Below are positions 8,474-16,622 of a DNA stretch of 64,000 bases, piece by piece. Positions within the stretch are counted from its first letter, which is position 1. The number at the start of each line of letters is the position of its first letter. Origin of the DNA: a virus. The stretch covers positions 124,001 through 188,000 of the IMG/VR virus record IMGVR_UViG_3300031857_000002; one strand, given 5' to 3'. A program made the position numbers and the translations under genes. The notes under the pieces were generated by a model. The model was not told where the DNA came from. It worked only from the letters and a program-made list of their open reading frames with translations, and did not search any database.

Positions 8474-8751
8474 CGGCTATAAGTTTGTTGTTGTTTCTGA
8501 CGATGTCGGTCTTCTGCTGTTTCTTTTAACAAATAGTTGTTGCCTACAAGACCTTCTTCAATCTCTAAAATGGCAGTAACCATGGGTCCGTATTTGGTAG
8601 CAATCTTGGGAGCATGACCTCGACGGAGTTCTCTCACTCGCTGACTTGCAACCAACACCAAGTCATATCTATTGCCCAGGGCTTCAACTGCATGCTCACT
8701 TGTAAGGCCAGCAGTTCTACCACGTACATCATGTTTAATTTTCATCTTCAT
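8470..8751 (-). CDS. rpoZ: RNA polymerase omega-subunit homologue
   Basis: A 93-aa protein (E. coli omega is 91). It shows the omega core NRYDLVLVASQRVREL at about residues 27-42 followed by the EIEEGLV element at about 63-69, in the same order and spacing as bacterial RpoZ. Omega binds the beta' subunit and helps assemble RNA polymerase; a phage copy could compete with host omega or adapt host RNAP for phage transcription. The segment between the two motifs (HAPKIATKYGPMV) is shorter than in E. coli. Overlaps the upstream zinc-binding protein gene by 17 bp. Confidence 0.8.
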   Translation of the reverse strand: MKMKIKHDVRGRTAGLTSEHAVEALGNRYDLVLVASQRVRELRRGHAPKIATKYGPMVTAILEIEEGLVGNNYLLKETAEDRHRQKQQQTYSR

Positions 8752-9046
8752 CTTTCGTTGTTAAACCATTTGAATGTTTGTCTGTGACTTGTTCTAAGTC
8801 CTGGAACAAACGCTTTTCTTGAGCTGTGAGTCGATCCTTGTGAGTCTTGCGTGGATTACCACACAAGTAACAGCCTGGGTTTCCACAATCCATCACATGG
8901 TGTTTGGCAGTACGATGAGGTTGTTTTATTACCTGATCATGAAACCCTAACCCATGTGCTTTGGCAATTTTTACTTGCCTAGCAATCTTGACATCGGTTT
9001 TGTGCCGACGTCTTGAATTCATAAATTTGGCTAATTCGTTACTCAC
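8735..9046 (-). CDS. Putative zinc-binding conserved phage protein (103 aa)
   Basis: A basic protein with MDCGNPGCYLCGNPRK (about residues 52-67), whose Cys residues with nearby His could form a zinc site. The C-terminus is acidic. Similar CGNPxCxxCGNPRK proteins occur in aquatic T4-like phages (recalled). It is first in a two-gene operon with the RNA polymerase omega homologue, so a role in transcription is possible but unproven. Confidence 0.7.
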   Translation of the reverse strand: MSNELAKFMNSRRRHKTDVKIARQVKIAKAHGLGFHDQVIKQPHRTAKHHVMDCGNPGCYLCGNPRKTHKDRLTAQEKRLFQDLEQVTDKHSNGLTTKDEDEN

Positions 9047-9065
9047 AATGTCTCCGTTTCAATGT

Positions 9066-9094
9066 ATTATACAACAACCCAACATTATTGTCAA
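9066..9094 (-). promoter_or_regulatory. sigma70-type promoter, TTGACA-17-TATAAT (full consensus)
   Basis: Minus-strand TTGACA 9089-9094 and TATAAT 9066-9071 with a 17-bp spacer: both hexamers are perfect consensus. Drives the zinc-protein/omega operon. Confidence 0.82.
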
Positions 9095-9867
9095 CTTGCT
9101 ATTGCCCGATCTGTGCGGGTCATGTCTGCACACGTATAAGTTTGGTAACTCTGCTTTAGGTGTTCGGGCATGGGTATTTCATCTATAGGTACACCAAATT
9201 GTTCTGCAACTTCATAAAAACTTTGGGTCCGGCCTGTACCTACATTGAACACGCCTGACTGTTTGATGTGTAAGAAGGCCAAGTGGGTATCAACGATTTG
9301 ACTTACAGGCACAAAATCTCTGCGGTACTCTCTACTGCCCTCAAACACACGTATGCGTCCTGTTTCTCTAGCTTGTTTTTCAAACTGATGATACGGGCTG
9401 GCTTGCCCGCCTTTGTGAGCTTCACCAGAGCCATACACATTAAAATACCGAAATCCTTGTATGCGATCGCCAACCTGGTCAGCAAACTCTTGACGCTTGA
9501 GTGCATAGCGTTCAAACATGTATTTTGACCAAGCATAAGGTGTGCGTGGATCTACAGGTGAGTCTTCACGGAATTCTTGATTCAAACCATACACGCTGGC
9601 ACTACTGGAATACTGAAAATGTGTGCCAGTGTTCATGCAACGATCCAACAAGCGACAACTGAAGTCATAGTTTTGACGCATGACTTTGTCTACATCACGT
9701 TCGGTGGTGCTGGATATGCCACCAATGTGAATACACACATCTCGATCTCTAGTATCTAGCTTGTCTTCGTCTTCGCCCCAGTCGTATGTTCTAACATCAT
9801 GTCCTGACAGCGCCTTTAGCATGTTTGATCCAATAAAGCCTCGGTGGCCTGTGAGTAAAATTTTCAT
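9091..9867 (-). CDS. hldD: ADP-L-glycero-D-manno-heptose 6-epimerase
   Basis: A 258-aa short-chain dehydrogenase-type enzyme beginning MKILLTGHRGFIGSN (NADP-binding glycine motif). It has SSASVYG and the YAWSKYMFE catalytic Tyr-Lys pair, then YFNVYGSGE and HKGGQASP, characteristic of HldD. HldD makes the ADP-L-heptose donor for LPS inner core. It is shorter than E. coli HldD (310 aa). Start at 9867 overlaps the upstream stop by 4 bp. Last gene of the ahpC-to-hldD operon; its C-terminus ends at promoter 9066-9094. Confidence 0.85.
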   Translation of the reverse strand: MKILLTGHRGFIGSNMLKALSGHDVRTYDWGEDEDKLDTRDRDVCIHIGGISSTTERDVDKVMRQNYDFSCRLLDRCMNTGTHFQYSSSASVYGLNQEFREDSPVDPRTPYAWSKYMFERYALKRQEFADQVGDRIQGFRYFNVYGSGEAHKGGQASPYHQFEKQARETGRIRVFEGSREYRRDFVPVSQIVDTHLAFLHIKQSGVFNVGTGRTQSFYEVAEQFGVPIDEIPMPEHLKQSYQTYTCADMTRTDRAIAS

Positions 9868-10220
9868 TGTTGACTGTCTCCTTTGCCCACACGATAGTTG
9901 TCTTCTACAGAGTCTGGTGTAGATACTTCGCAAATCATGCCTGGCTCTATGCAAATCAACTGATGTGGCGACAGTGGAGGATTGTGCCATACATCGCCGG
10001 GCACTAGCTCACGTTCTTCAACTTCTGCAGTGGCAGTATCGATCACACGCACAACAAAGCGGCCCATGATCACATACCAAGTTTCATCCTTTTCGGCGTG
10101 AAAATGCATTGAAAACTTTGCACCTGCTTTGAAGTTCAACATCTTGCCACAGTACTTGTCGGTGCTGGCCCAGATGTTTTCAGAGCCCCATCCTTTTTCT
10201 ACAAAGCCATTTAATCTCAT
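9864..10220 (-). CDS. Cupin-domain protein in heptose operon
   Basis: A 118-aa single-cupin protein. Motif 1 is FHAEKDETWYVIMG with HxH...E...(G), motif 2 is PGDVWHNPPLSPHQL with a third His. These residues would bind one metal ion. Resembles sugar-phosphate isomerase or mannose-6-phosphate isomerase-like cupins, so a sugar-nucleotide isomerisation or regulatory role in heptose synthesis is plausible. It lies between hldE(N) and hldD with 4-bp overlaps on both sides. Confidence 0.7.
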   Translation of the reverse strand: MRLNGFVEKGWGSENIWASTDKYCGKMLNFKAGAKFSMHFHAEKDETWYVIMGRFVVRVIDTATAEVEERELVPGDVWHNPPLSPHQLICIEPGMICEVSTPDSVEDNYRVGKGDSQQ

Positions 10221-10975
10221 GTGATTTCCTCTAATGTAGGAGCATACACTCCTATGTGTTGTACGGTAACTGCGCTGGCTCGAATTGCAAACTCTATAGC
10301 CTGATCCATGTGTTGTGATTTTAAATATTCATAACACAAGGCAGCAAGAAATGTGTCACCTGCACCACACACATCTGTCACTGCTATTTCCACAGCAGGA
10401 TATGTTTGGTCTTTGTAACGAGCACCTTGACGACCTTGTGTGACAATGAGATCTTCGCACACGGTCTTGGCATCGTTGTATTCTTTGTTGTTGATTTTTA
10501 CAATACATCCTGCAAGTCTTGCCAGGTCAGTTTTCTTTGTGTCTACAAAGATAGGGCCTGTGTATGCTCGACGCAGATTCTCAATAAGTTCGTAGGTAAC
10601 ATTGCCTTTGTTGTAATCACTAACAACTACAGCATCGCATACACTGAGATTAACCCCACTGAGTTGATACGGCTGATTGATATAGTCGTTGTCTATGCGA
10701 ACAATCTGTTGTCGGCTACGTTCGTCAATAAGTCGAGTTTTTGATCCAGGTTGTCCACTAGCTACTACAACTTCACAACCTAGTGCCACAAGATTAGCTG
10801 CCACATTAGCAGCCATGCCATTGCGACTTTCTTCTCTTGTGGGGACAAACACAGGAACAGGTGCCTCGGGGCTGATACGATCAACTATACCATACTGGTA
10901 GTTGTCCACGCACACATCACCTACTACTAATATCCTGAATGGCTCGGGTGGTTGAGTATGGTTCAATTCTGTCAT
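10217..10975 (-). CDS. hldE: D-glycero-beta-D-manno-heptose-7-phosphate kinase (HldE N-terminal domain type)
   Basis: A 252-aa ribokinase/PfkB-family sugar kinase. N-terminal VVGDVCVDNYQYG and RISPEAPVPVF match the RfaE/HldE kinase domain, and DVCGAGDTF near the C-terminus carries the catalytic Asp and anion hole. It phosphorylates heptose-7-phosphate at C1. In E. coli it is fused to the nucleotidyltransferase; here the two are separate genes in reversed order with a 59-bp frame-shifted overlap. At 252 aa it is compact for the domain. Confidence 0.82.
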   Translation of the reverse strand: MTELNHTQPPEPFRILVVGDVCVDNYQYGIVDRISPEAPVPVFVPTREESRNGMAANVAANLVALGCEVVVASGQPGSKTRLIDERSRQQIVRIDNDYINQPYQLSGVNLSVCDAVVVSDYNKGNVTYELIENLRRAYTGPIFVDTKKTDLARLAGCIVKINNKEYNDAKTVCEDLIVTQGRQGARYKDQTYPAVEIAVTDVCGAGDTFLAALCYEYLKSQHMDQAIEFAIRASAVTVQHIGVYAPTLEEIT

Positions 10976-11312
10976 AAAACACTATTTCTTTACAGTACTG
11001 TTGGCCTATAATGTGCCGATCCTGATAGTCTGATCCTTTGACCATGACAGGATTGTACAATCTACAGATATCCTCGAGCTCTTGGTCACTGTTAAAAATC
11101 CAAACGCTGTCTACACTGCGTAGGCTTTCTAACATGAGCTTGCGGTCATCTTCAGAGTTTATAGGACGGCTGGCGCCTTTGAGTTCTCGAACACGTTGAT
11201 CGCTGTCAATTGCGACAATTAAAGAATCACCCAGGCTCCGTGCATAATTTAGCAATTGTACATGGCCTGGGTGTAAGATGTCAAATGTTCCGTTGACGAA
11301 TATGGTTTTCAT
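10917..11312 (-). CDS. hldE: Heptose-1-phosphate adenylyltransferase (HldE C-terminal domain type)
   Basis: A 131-aa nucleotidyltransferase. NGTFDILHPGH at about residues 7-17 holds the HxGH nucleotide-binding motif, and KGSDYQDR plus a terminal YSTTRAIQDI match the HldE adenylyltransferase domain. It converts heptose-1-phosphate and ATP to ADP-heptose. Stop of ahpD and this ATG overlap. Together with the kinase, cupin and HldD genes it covers the later steps of ADP-heptose synthesis; GmhA and GmhB are not in the window. Confidence 0.85.
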   Translation of the reverse strand: MKTIFVNGTFDILHPGHVQLLNYARSLGDSLIVAIDSDQRVRELKGASRPINSEDDRKLMLESLRSVDSVWIFNSDQELEDICRLYNPVMVKGSDYQDRHIIGQQYCKEIVFYDRIEPYSTTRAIQDISSR

Positions 11313-11827
11313 TAACTGTTTAGGACTCTGGCTACACTAGTAATTACCGCCGCAATGCGACCAATGTCACGTAATTGCTCTACTGTGTATCCTTCCTTTT
11401 TCAGTGTCTCATAATGTGCTTTGACGCAGAAGTGGCACTTGCCCACAATGCTGGCTGCCAAACTATAGGCTTCAAATCTAGCTTTAGTTGTGCCACCATG
11501 GCTGGCAATAGCATTCATGCGTAACTGCGCTGGTAACCCTTTTAGATTCTCGTCATCGGCCATTTCAACATAAGGATACCAGATGTTGTTTTGTGCCATG
11601 ATTGATCCGGCAGTCAGTGCGGCATCACGCTCAGTAGTGTTTGCAATATTACTCGAAATAAACGTAATCAGCTTACCATTTCCTGTAGCAAAAGCTGCCG
11701 CTAGTGCAACAGCTTCTGCTTGTTCTGGGTCAATGGCACTACGCTTGATCACAGCATCCAAGTTCAGTTTAGTGTCTTTGGCATACTCTGGCAAGCCTTC
11801 TTTGAGTTGATCAACCCAGGCGGTCAT
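11312..11827 (-). CDS. ahpD: AhpD-like alkylhydroperoxidase
   Basis: A 171-aa AhpD/CMD-family protein. The key CxxC is KCHFCVKAHYE near residue 130, with the following His typical of AhpD active sites. AhpD reduces oxidised AhpC, and itself reduces peroxides using lipoamide-linked thiols. Start at 11827 overlaps the ahpC stop (TAATG), so the pair is co-translated. Confidence 0.85.
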   Translation of the reverse strand: MTAWVDQLKEGLPEYAKDTKLNLDAVIKRSAIDPEQAEAVALAAAFATGNGKLITFISSNIANTTERDAALTAGSIMAQNNIWYPYVEMADDENLKGLPAQLRMNAIASHGGTTKARFEAYSLAASIVGKCHFCVKAHYETLKKEGYTVEQLRDIGRIAAVITSVARVLNS

Positions 11828-12396
11828 TATAGAGTCTCTCCGCCAACTGTACGATTGCAAGCACACAGTTCGCCTGTTTGCAATGCATCCAACACACGAA
11901 GTGTTTCTTCCGGGCTACGACCAACATTCAAGTTGTTCACAGTAACGTGTTGAATTTCGTTGTTAGGGTCAACAATGAATGTTGCACGAAGTGCGGCACC
12001 AGCTGGCACATAAAACACACCCAACTGCTCAATCAAGCTGAGATTAGTGATGCTGTTGGTCACAGGATCATACTTAGCACGTTGTGTGTCAGCAAATTGT
12101 GTGTGAGTGATCTTCTTCAAATCGGCATGTGCATTTTGCCAAGCTACTTTGCAGAACTCATTGTCTGTTGAACCTGTGAGCAACACTGCATCGCGGTCAG
12201 CAAAGTCCTGTGCCAACTTGTCGTATGCCACAATCTCTGTTGGGCAAACGAATGTAAAGTCCTTGGGGTAGTACACAATGACTTTCCACTTGCCTTCGAA
12301 ACTTTTCTCTGTGATGTCAAAGAATGCATCTTCGGGTTGTCCTGGACGCACACCTGTTACCACAAATGGTTGTATTTTATCGCCTACTGTTTTCAT
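11827..12396 (-). CDS. ahpC: AhpC-type peroxiredoxin
   Basis: A 189-aa typical 2-Cys peroxiredoxin. Peroxidatic Cys51 is in FTFVCPTEI, and the C-terminal GELCACNR carries the resolving and extra Cys residues as in AhpC proteins that use AhpD rather than AhpF. It reduces hydrogen peroxide and organic hydroperoxides. First gene of a six-gene operon (ahpC-ahpD-hldE parts-cupin-hldD) from promoter 12445-12473. Confidence 0.9.
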   Translation of the reverse strand: MKTVGDKIQPFVVTGVRPGQPEDAFFDITEKSFEGKWKVIVYYPKDFTFVCPTEIVAYDKLAQDFADRDAVLLTGSTDNEFCKVAWQNAHADLKKITHTQFADTQRAKYDPVTNSITNLSLIEQLGVFYVPAGAALRATFIVDPNNEIQHVTVNNLNVGRSPEETLRVLDALQTGELCACNRTVGGETL

Positions 12397-12444
12397 ATTT
12401 TCTCCTAGTAAAAATTAGTACATCAGTGTTTGTACTGAGTGTTT

Positions 12445-12473
12445 ATTGTACTAGTATATAGTCTCGAAGTCAA
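12445..12473 (-). promoter_or_regulatory. sigma70-type promoter, TTGACT-17-TACAAT
   Basis: Minus-strand TTGACT 12468-12473 and TACAAT 12445-12450, 17-bp spacer; drives the ahpC-hldD operon. The remaining intergenic bases (12397-12532) show no other clear signal. Confidence 0.75.
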
Positions 12474-12532
12474 GCAAAATTTGTGATTTTTGCCAAAAAT
12501 GTTTCTATGACTGTAATAGGAAAAATCAATAG

Positions 12533-12685
12533 TTAACTGGGAATCATTTTGGGAAGATACGGCACTGCTCTGGGTCCGTAACGTTGTTGCAGAAGAAATC
12601 GGGCCGCTTGTGCTGTATCTGCGCCCACACGGTCTTTGAATTCGCGACCGTCGGGTGTGCGTATGGTTGCTTCAAAAAGTTTCAT
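12533..12685 (-). CDS. Small hypothetical protein (50 aa)
   Basis: A 50-codon gene starting MKLFEATIRTPDGREF and ending YLPKMIPS; looks like a small alpha/beta protein. No Shine-Dalgarno is visible; instead a perfect TATAAATA (12690-12697) ends 4 nt before the ATG when counted from its TAAATA core, as in the other apparently leaderless genes here. Sits just downstream of tRNA-Arg(TCG). Confidence 0.6.
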   Translation of the reverse strand: MKLFEATIRTPDGREFKDRVGADTAQAARFLLQQRYGPRAVPYLPKMIPS

Positions 12686-12700
12686 ATGGTATTTATATGG

Positions 12701-12772
12701 CCGGTCCGGAGAGATTCGAACTCCCGACAGCTGGTTTCGAAGACCAGAACTCTTCCACTGAGCTACGGACCG
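12701..12772 (-). tRNA. tRNA-Arg(TCG)
   Basis: 72 nt, 7-bp acceptor stem fully paired, T-loop TTCGAAT, anticodon loop CTTCGAA. CCA is not encoded, unlike nearly all other tRNA genes in the window. Confidence 0.9.
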
Positions 12773-12783
12773 TTAAATAGTTT

Positions 12784-13962
12784 ATGCTTAAATCTAAAAC
12801 TTCTTGTGTGATGCCTTACATGGGTCTAGCAATTCAAAATGACGGAGACTTTTGTGCTTGTAATAGAAACAATTGGAGTTATACCAATCGACAACAAGAA
12901 GTTTTGTTTGCCAATAAAAACACACTAGAAGAAGCATGGGCAAGCCCCACTAGAAAAATGTTGGCTGCTGGATTGGATTATGGAAAATCAATACCAAGTT
13001 GCAGTCCATGCACTAACTTAGAAGCCAGTGGCAAAATCAGTGCAAGACAAACGTTCAATAACCAATTTGGTCATCTTGCTCCGTTGCCTACTCAACCACG
13101 TGTGTTGATCATGAAACCAGGCAATGTTTGTAATCTGTCCTGTAGGATGTGCAATCCAGCAACCAGCACCACATGGTATCAGGATGGGTATAAATTAGCA
13201 AAGGCACATGACAATTTTGTTGGCACTCAAAAAGAATACACTGCACAATTTGAAACTATACGTTCGGCATTCAATCAAGAAAATCCCATATGGGATACCA
13301 TGGAACAGTGGCTGCCCAGTTTGGAATTTTTTGACATCTACGGAGGAGAACCATTCCTAGCTCCTGGTTTGTTTAAAGCCCTAACAGCAGTGGCCAAAGC
13401 AGACAAAAGTTCAACAGTGAGCTTGCAATTGCATACCAATGGTACGATATGGAATCCTGATTACTTGAATACATTGTCCAAGTACAAACACGTAAGAATA
13501 GGCATCAGCATTGACAGTGATGTAACCAGTCAGCTTGAGTACATTCGTTATCCACTGGAAGCTGACGTTGTTTGGCAAAATCTCAGCAGGTACAAAGACT
13601 GGGCAAGCAATCATTCCAACATAGAACTTTATATTTGTGTTACCCTTACGCCTCTTAATATATTTTACTTTGATTCAATTGACAAAAATTTAAGCAGGCA
13701 TTCATTACCAGTTGGCCACAATATTGTTTATAGCCCAACCGAATACGATGTGCGACACATACCAGTATCAGTGAGAAAAATTATTGCTGAGAAATTAAAA
13801 CATTATCCCACCCTGGCAAACTTTTTAATGCAGACCATACCAGGATGCGATGTTGCTTGGCCTAAGTTTTGGAAAATTACAAAAGAATTAGACAACATAC
13901 GCAATCAATCATTTGAATCAACGTTTCCTGAGTTTTATGAATTGATCAAGATGTATGTATGA
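12784..13962 (+). CDS. Radical SAM protein with N-terminal Cys-rich region
   Basis: A 392-aa radical-SAM enzyme. The [4Fe-4S] motif is CNLSCRMC (Cys 116, 120, 123), the SAM-binding YGGEPF lies near residue 186, and Cys residues before the core (DFCACN at about 23-26 and CSPC at 73-76) could hold an auxiliary cluster as in SPASM/twitch proteins. Such enzymes often modify peptides or nucleotides by radical chemistry. No substrate peptide gene is recognised nearby. Plus strand among minus-strand genes, with TAAATA at 12774-12779 ending 4 nt from the ATG and no Shine-Dalgarno. Confidence 0.8.
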   Translation: MLKSKTSCVMPYMGLAIQNDGDFCACNRNNWSYTNRQQEVLFANKNTLEEAWASPTRKMLAAGLDYGKSIPSCSPCTNLEASGKISARQTFNNQFGHLAPLPTQPRVLIMKPGNVCNLSCRMCNPATSTTWYQDGYKLAKAHDNFVGTQKEYTAQFETIRSAFNQENPIWDTMEQWLPSLEFFDIYGGEPFLAPGLFKALTAVAKADKSSTVSLQLHTNGTIWNPDYLNTLSKYKHVRIGISIDSDVTSQLEYIRYPLEADVVWQNLSRYKDWASNHSNIELYICVTLTPLNIFYFDSIDKNLSRHSLPVGHNIVYSPTEYDVRHIPVSVRKIIAEKLKHYPTLANFLMQTIPGCDVAWPKFWKITKELDNIRNQSFESTFPEFYELIKMYV

Positions 13963-13963
13963 T

Positions 13964-14039
<76 letters not shown>

Positions 14040-14043
14040 AATT

Positions 14044-14118
14044 TGGAGCAGGATATCGGGTTCGAACCGATGACATTTTCGTTGGCAACGAAACATTCTA
14101 CCACTGAATTAATCCTGC
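14044..14118 (-). tRNA. tRNA-Gly(GCC)
   Basis: 75 nt with encoded CCA; anticodon loop TTGCCAA; perfect acceptor GCAGGAT/ATCCTGC. Confidence 0.94.
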
Positions 14119-14130
14119 AATCCGTTACTA

Positions 14131-14601
14131 TTAGGCAGCTCGAAGACTTTTAAATCTATCTGCCGCGTATGATGCCGCAAATGCTTCAGGCTTCACAAAT
14201 GGTACTACATTGCATACACCTTTGATGTAGCCAATAGCCTGGCTAATAACACAGCTTGAGCCGTACATTTCGTCAGGGTTGATGTCCAAATGAACTTCAA
14301 CATTGCGTCCTTCAAGTACTTCTGCTAATTTTAAATACAGCTCAGCTACTTTGTAGACTTCGGTCATCAGACGCATGGCAGGCTTGGATTCTTTTTGGTC
14401 GTACACACGTTCACGGTGCACCTCGCCAAATAGTTTACAGCCGTTGTTGCCATTGATGTGTACTACAACCGCTAACACATAGTCCGCATGCCACACACCG
14501 TCAATTCTGATTCTTTCACTGTCACACCCGAGATAAATTTTGGTCTCTGGAGTCTGATCCTTGATAAATTTTGATACCTCTGCCAGATTTAGTTTTTTCA
14601 T
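14131..14601 (-). CDS. RNase H-like DUF458/YkuK-family protein
   Basis: A 156-aa protein with KIYLGCDSERI near the N-terminus (Asp at an RNase H-like position), VHLDINPDEMYGSS in the middle and a C-terminal FAASYAADRF with Asp. This matches the YkuK/DUF458 RNase H-like family, of unknown substrate and common in T4-like aquatic phages (recalled). It could act on RNA or DNA hybrids. Four bp separate it from the next gene upstream. Confidence 0.7.
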   Translation of the reverse strand: MKKLNLAEVSKFIKDQTPETKIYLGCDSERIRIDGVWHADYVLAVVVHINGNNGCKLFGEVHRERVYDQKESKPAMRLMTEVYKVAELYLKLAEVLEGRNVEVHLDINPDEMYGSSCVISQAIGYIKGVCNVVPFVKPEAFAASYAADRFKSLRAA

Positions 14602-14605
14602 GATA

Positions 14606-15772
14606 CTATTTTTGTTTAGTGGATTGATACACCTGATTGATTTCTTCTAAACTAAGTGATTGCCAATTGAGATGTAAAATATCTGTGTTAGCAGGACTTG
14701 ATACATTCAATTGGTATCCGTGCTGATGAATAATTTCATCTTGTATATCCTTGGGTAATGTATAAAAATTGTTTTCATCAGATATCATGGGCCATGATGG
14801 ATCTTTGATTTTGGTATAAAACTCTGTCCAATTCGACTGTTGAACGTGTATATTACTATTCTTAAAGATTCTTGTCAGAACATGTGCTTCTATCCCACAA
14901 TGACTGGTAAGGTAAGAATCTAACACTCCAGTGGCCTCCCACTTGTTTATAGATTCAAACCACTGGAGATTGGATTGCGAGTTGATATAATTATCTTGAT
15001 AATTTGTTACATGGTCGCAGTTGTATGCATCACTTACCCCGCTGTTATTCATAAAATTTTCTAGCCACTGTGGAAAATAATTGGATGCAATGTCGGCACA
15101 TGAAATATCAAAAACTCTATTGTCTAACGCAAAATTGGTAACATAAGTTGACTCATTTACTTCGTGTGGCTGTAGTCTATTTCTTGTTTGATACCAGTTC
15201 ACTCCTCTTTGAATCTCGTTTTTCAATTCGTTGTAATCAGGTTTCTCCATGTGTTCAAAGAAGGCAGAATGATGTTTAACAATAAAATTTCTGTAGGCTT
15301 TACTTGATTCATGGAAACTAAAATCTTCTTCCCGTGGATCTGTGGGCAATAGTTGAAGTTTTGCATCACCGTATGAAGGCCACTTAGTAACACAATTAAT
15401 AGTGCCATAGGCGTCAACGTCAACGTCAGAATTGTTATGAACAATAACAAATACTCCAGTTGGATCCGATTGCATTATGATCCTAACTGATTGATACACG
15501 GTCGGAGTACCTTCATTGATAATGTATATTTTTTTATCTGTTGGTCGGTTGTAGATAACCCATGACAAGTGCCACAAAATACCCTGATGCGTAGGAACTC
15601 TCACATGCTTGTGTGAGGTGCCAGCACCTCCGAATTGAGCACTAGTTGATGTATTAATTGGTGACTTTACAGTGGTGTTGTAAAGATCGTTGTCACTGAT
15701 GTGAATAGCCCAATTGAGATAACTTCCGCTGTATCCAGCTGGATACAGTATGTATATGTTTTTTGTAAGCAT
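14606..15772 (-). CDS. Unknown protein (388 aa), possible nucleotide/sulfotransferase-like N-terminus
   Basis: Not confidently recognised. The N-terminus IYILYPAGYSGSYLNWAI resembles the PAPS-binding loop of sulfotransferases, but the later 3'-phosphate-binding motif is not clear, so this is only a hint. The remainder is rich in Asn, Ser and aromatic residues, without membrane segments. No Shine-Dalgarno is visible before the ATG. Lower-GC than its neighbours, suggesting a separate origin. Confidence 0.55.
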   Translation of the reverse strand: MLTKNIYILYPAGYSGSYLNWAIHISDNDLYNTTVKSPINTSTSAQFGGAGTSHKHVRVPTHQGILWHLSWVIYNRPTDKKIYIINEGTPTVYQSVRIIMQSDPTGVFVIVHNNSDVDVDAYGTINCVTKWPSYGDAKLQLLPTDPREEDFSFHESSKAYRNFIVKHHSAFFEHMEKPDYNELKNEIQRGVNWYQTRNRLQPHEVNESTYVTNFALDNRVFDISCADIASNYFPQWLENFMNNSGVSDAYNCDHVTNYQDNYINSQSNLQWFESINKWEATGVLDSYLTSHCGIEAHVLTRIFKNSNIHVQQSNWTEFYTKIKDPSWPMISDENNFYTLPKDIQDEIIHQHGYQLNVSSPANTDILHLNWQSLSLEEINQVYQSTKQK

Positions 15773-15811
15773 TAATTAATGATGCAATGATGTTGCACCA
15801 CTCAAAAATAA

Positions 15812-16084
15812 TTATTCAGGCGGTGCGTCTGTTATTGAGGTTGATACAATGTTACAATTATAAATTTCTGCCTGTGCCGTGACGAAGGAAATAAACTCTT
15901 CGGCGGCAGCTAAATCTCTCCAGTATCTTTTGGTAGTAACTTCGTCAACCGCTTCCCAGCGACCATTAGTTTTTCCATCAGTTTGCATCTCTTCAAGTTT
16001 TGGTGCGCGAACTTCGGTCAGTCGTGTTTCATTCTGGTGGTCTGCAGATCCCCAGATAATTGTAGTAATTTTAGTCATTGACAT
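15812..16084 (-). CDS. Small hypothetical protein (90 aa)
   Basis: Starts MSMTKITTIIWGSADH, 90 aa. The start at 16084 has an AAAGGAAA Shine-Dalgarno about 8 nt upstream. A T4-type late promoter box TATAAATA lies at 16105-16112, leaving a short normal leader. Function unknown; probably expressed late. Confidence 0.6.
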   Translation of the reverse strand: MSMTKITTIIWGSADHQNETRLTEVRAPKLEEMQTDGKTNGRWEAVDEVTTKRYWRDLAAAEEFISFVTAQAEIYNCNIVSTSITDAPPE

Positions 16085-16104
16085 AATAGCGTTTCCTTTG
16101 TGCT

Positions 16105-16112
16105 TATTTATA
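16105..16112 (-). promoter_or_regulatory. T4-type late promoter box TATAAATA
   Basis: Exact TATAAATA on the minus strand, 20 nt upstream of the Shine-Dalgarno-led start at 16084. Matches the gp55-dependent late promoter consensus of T4-like phages. Confidence 0.6.
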
Positions 16113-16158
16113 GGCAAGCAGTAACATCTCCAAGAGATTATCTAACATACAATATGAA

Positions 16159-16330
16159 TTTGCAAACAAACCGGTTTCGCTAGGGCGGGAATTTGTACAC
16201 CAATCGTTAATAGATTAGCTCTACACCGGCAACAATCAAGGACCTCTCATCCTGACAACTGGTCCGACAGATACGCATCACTGCGCAGAGCCATCGGGGT
16301 TTACCCCTAAACGTTTTTTTTGTTTGCAAA
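16159..16330 (-). ncRNA. Putative structured RNA next to tRNA-Leu, closed by 12-bp inverted repeat
   Basis: Non-coding segment of 172 nt. A perfect 12-bp inverted repeat (16159-16170 and 16319-16330) would pair its ends. Inside are a GGACC/GGTCC stem and a GGGGTAAACCCC hairpin. The RNA would begin 3 nt after the CCA of tRNA-Leu(TAG) in the same transcript. Comparable to the stable RNAs C and D in the T4 tRNA cluster by position only; no family recognised. Confidence 0.45.
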
Positions 16331-16333
16331 ACT

Positions 16334-16418
16334 TGGTGCCCTAGGTCGGACTCGAACCGACACATATTTCTACGCCAGAACCTAAATCTGGTGCGTCTAC
16401 CAATTTCGCCACCAGGGC
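16334..16418 (-). tRNA. tRNA-Leu(TAG)
   Basis: 85 nt with long variable arm and encoded CCA; anticodon loop TTTAGGT; acceptor GCCCTGG/CTAGGGC. Confidence 0.92.
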
Positions 16419-16592
16419 TTATACTTCTACAACTTCTTGTAAACTGTCTTTGCGCATGAGAACTTTTCTTTCTTCTCCTACGCGGCGAACACTTAGGTAC
16501 TCAATCCCATCTAGTCGACGTACCATTCGTATGTTGTCACAGATGTAACGTTCAAGTGTGATTTTGTTTTCAAAAGTTTTAGTTTTTGTCAT
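16419..16592 (-). CDS. Small basic hypothetical protein (57 aa)
   Basis: 57 codons, starting MTKTKTFENKITLERYIC and ending RKDSLQEVVEV. Mixed charge, no membrane segment. A GGAG Shine-Dalgarno lies 8 nt upstream of the ATG. Embedded between tRNA-Leu and tRNA-Ser with its stop adjoining the tRNA, so it shares the tRNA transcript. Function unknown. Confidence 0.65.
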   Translation of the reverse strand: MTKTKTFENKITLERYICDNIRMVRRLDGIEYLSVRRVGEERKVLMRKDSLQEVVEV

Positions 16593-16622
16593 AGTGGTCT
16601 CCTATTAGATGTTGTACTTATC

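Noticed and set aside
16159-16330. Hammerhead ribozyme in the inter-tRNA RNA
   Set aside because: A GAAAC is present but no CUGANGA core; the pairing does not give the three-helix junction.
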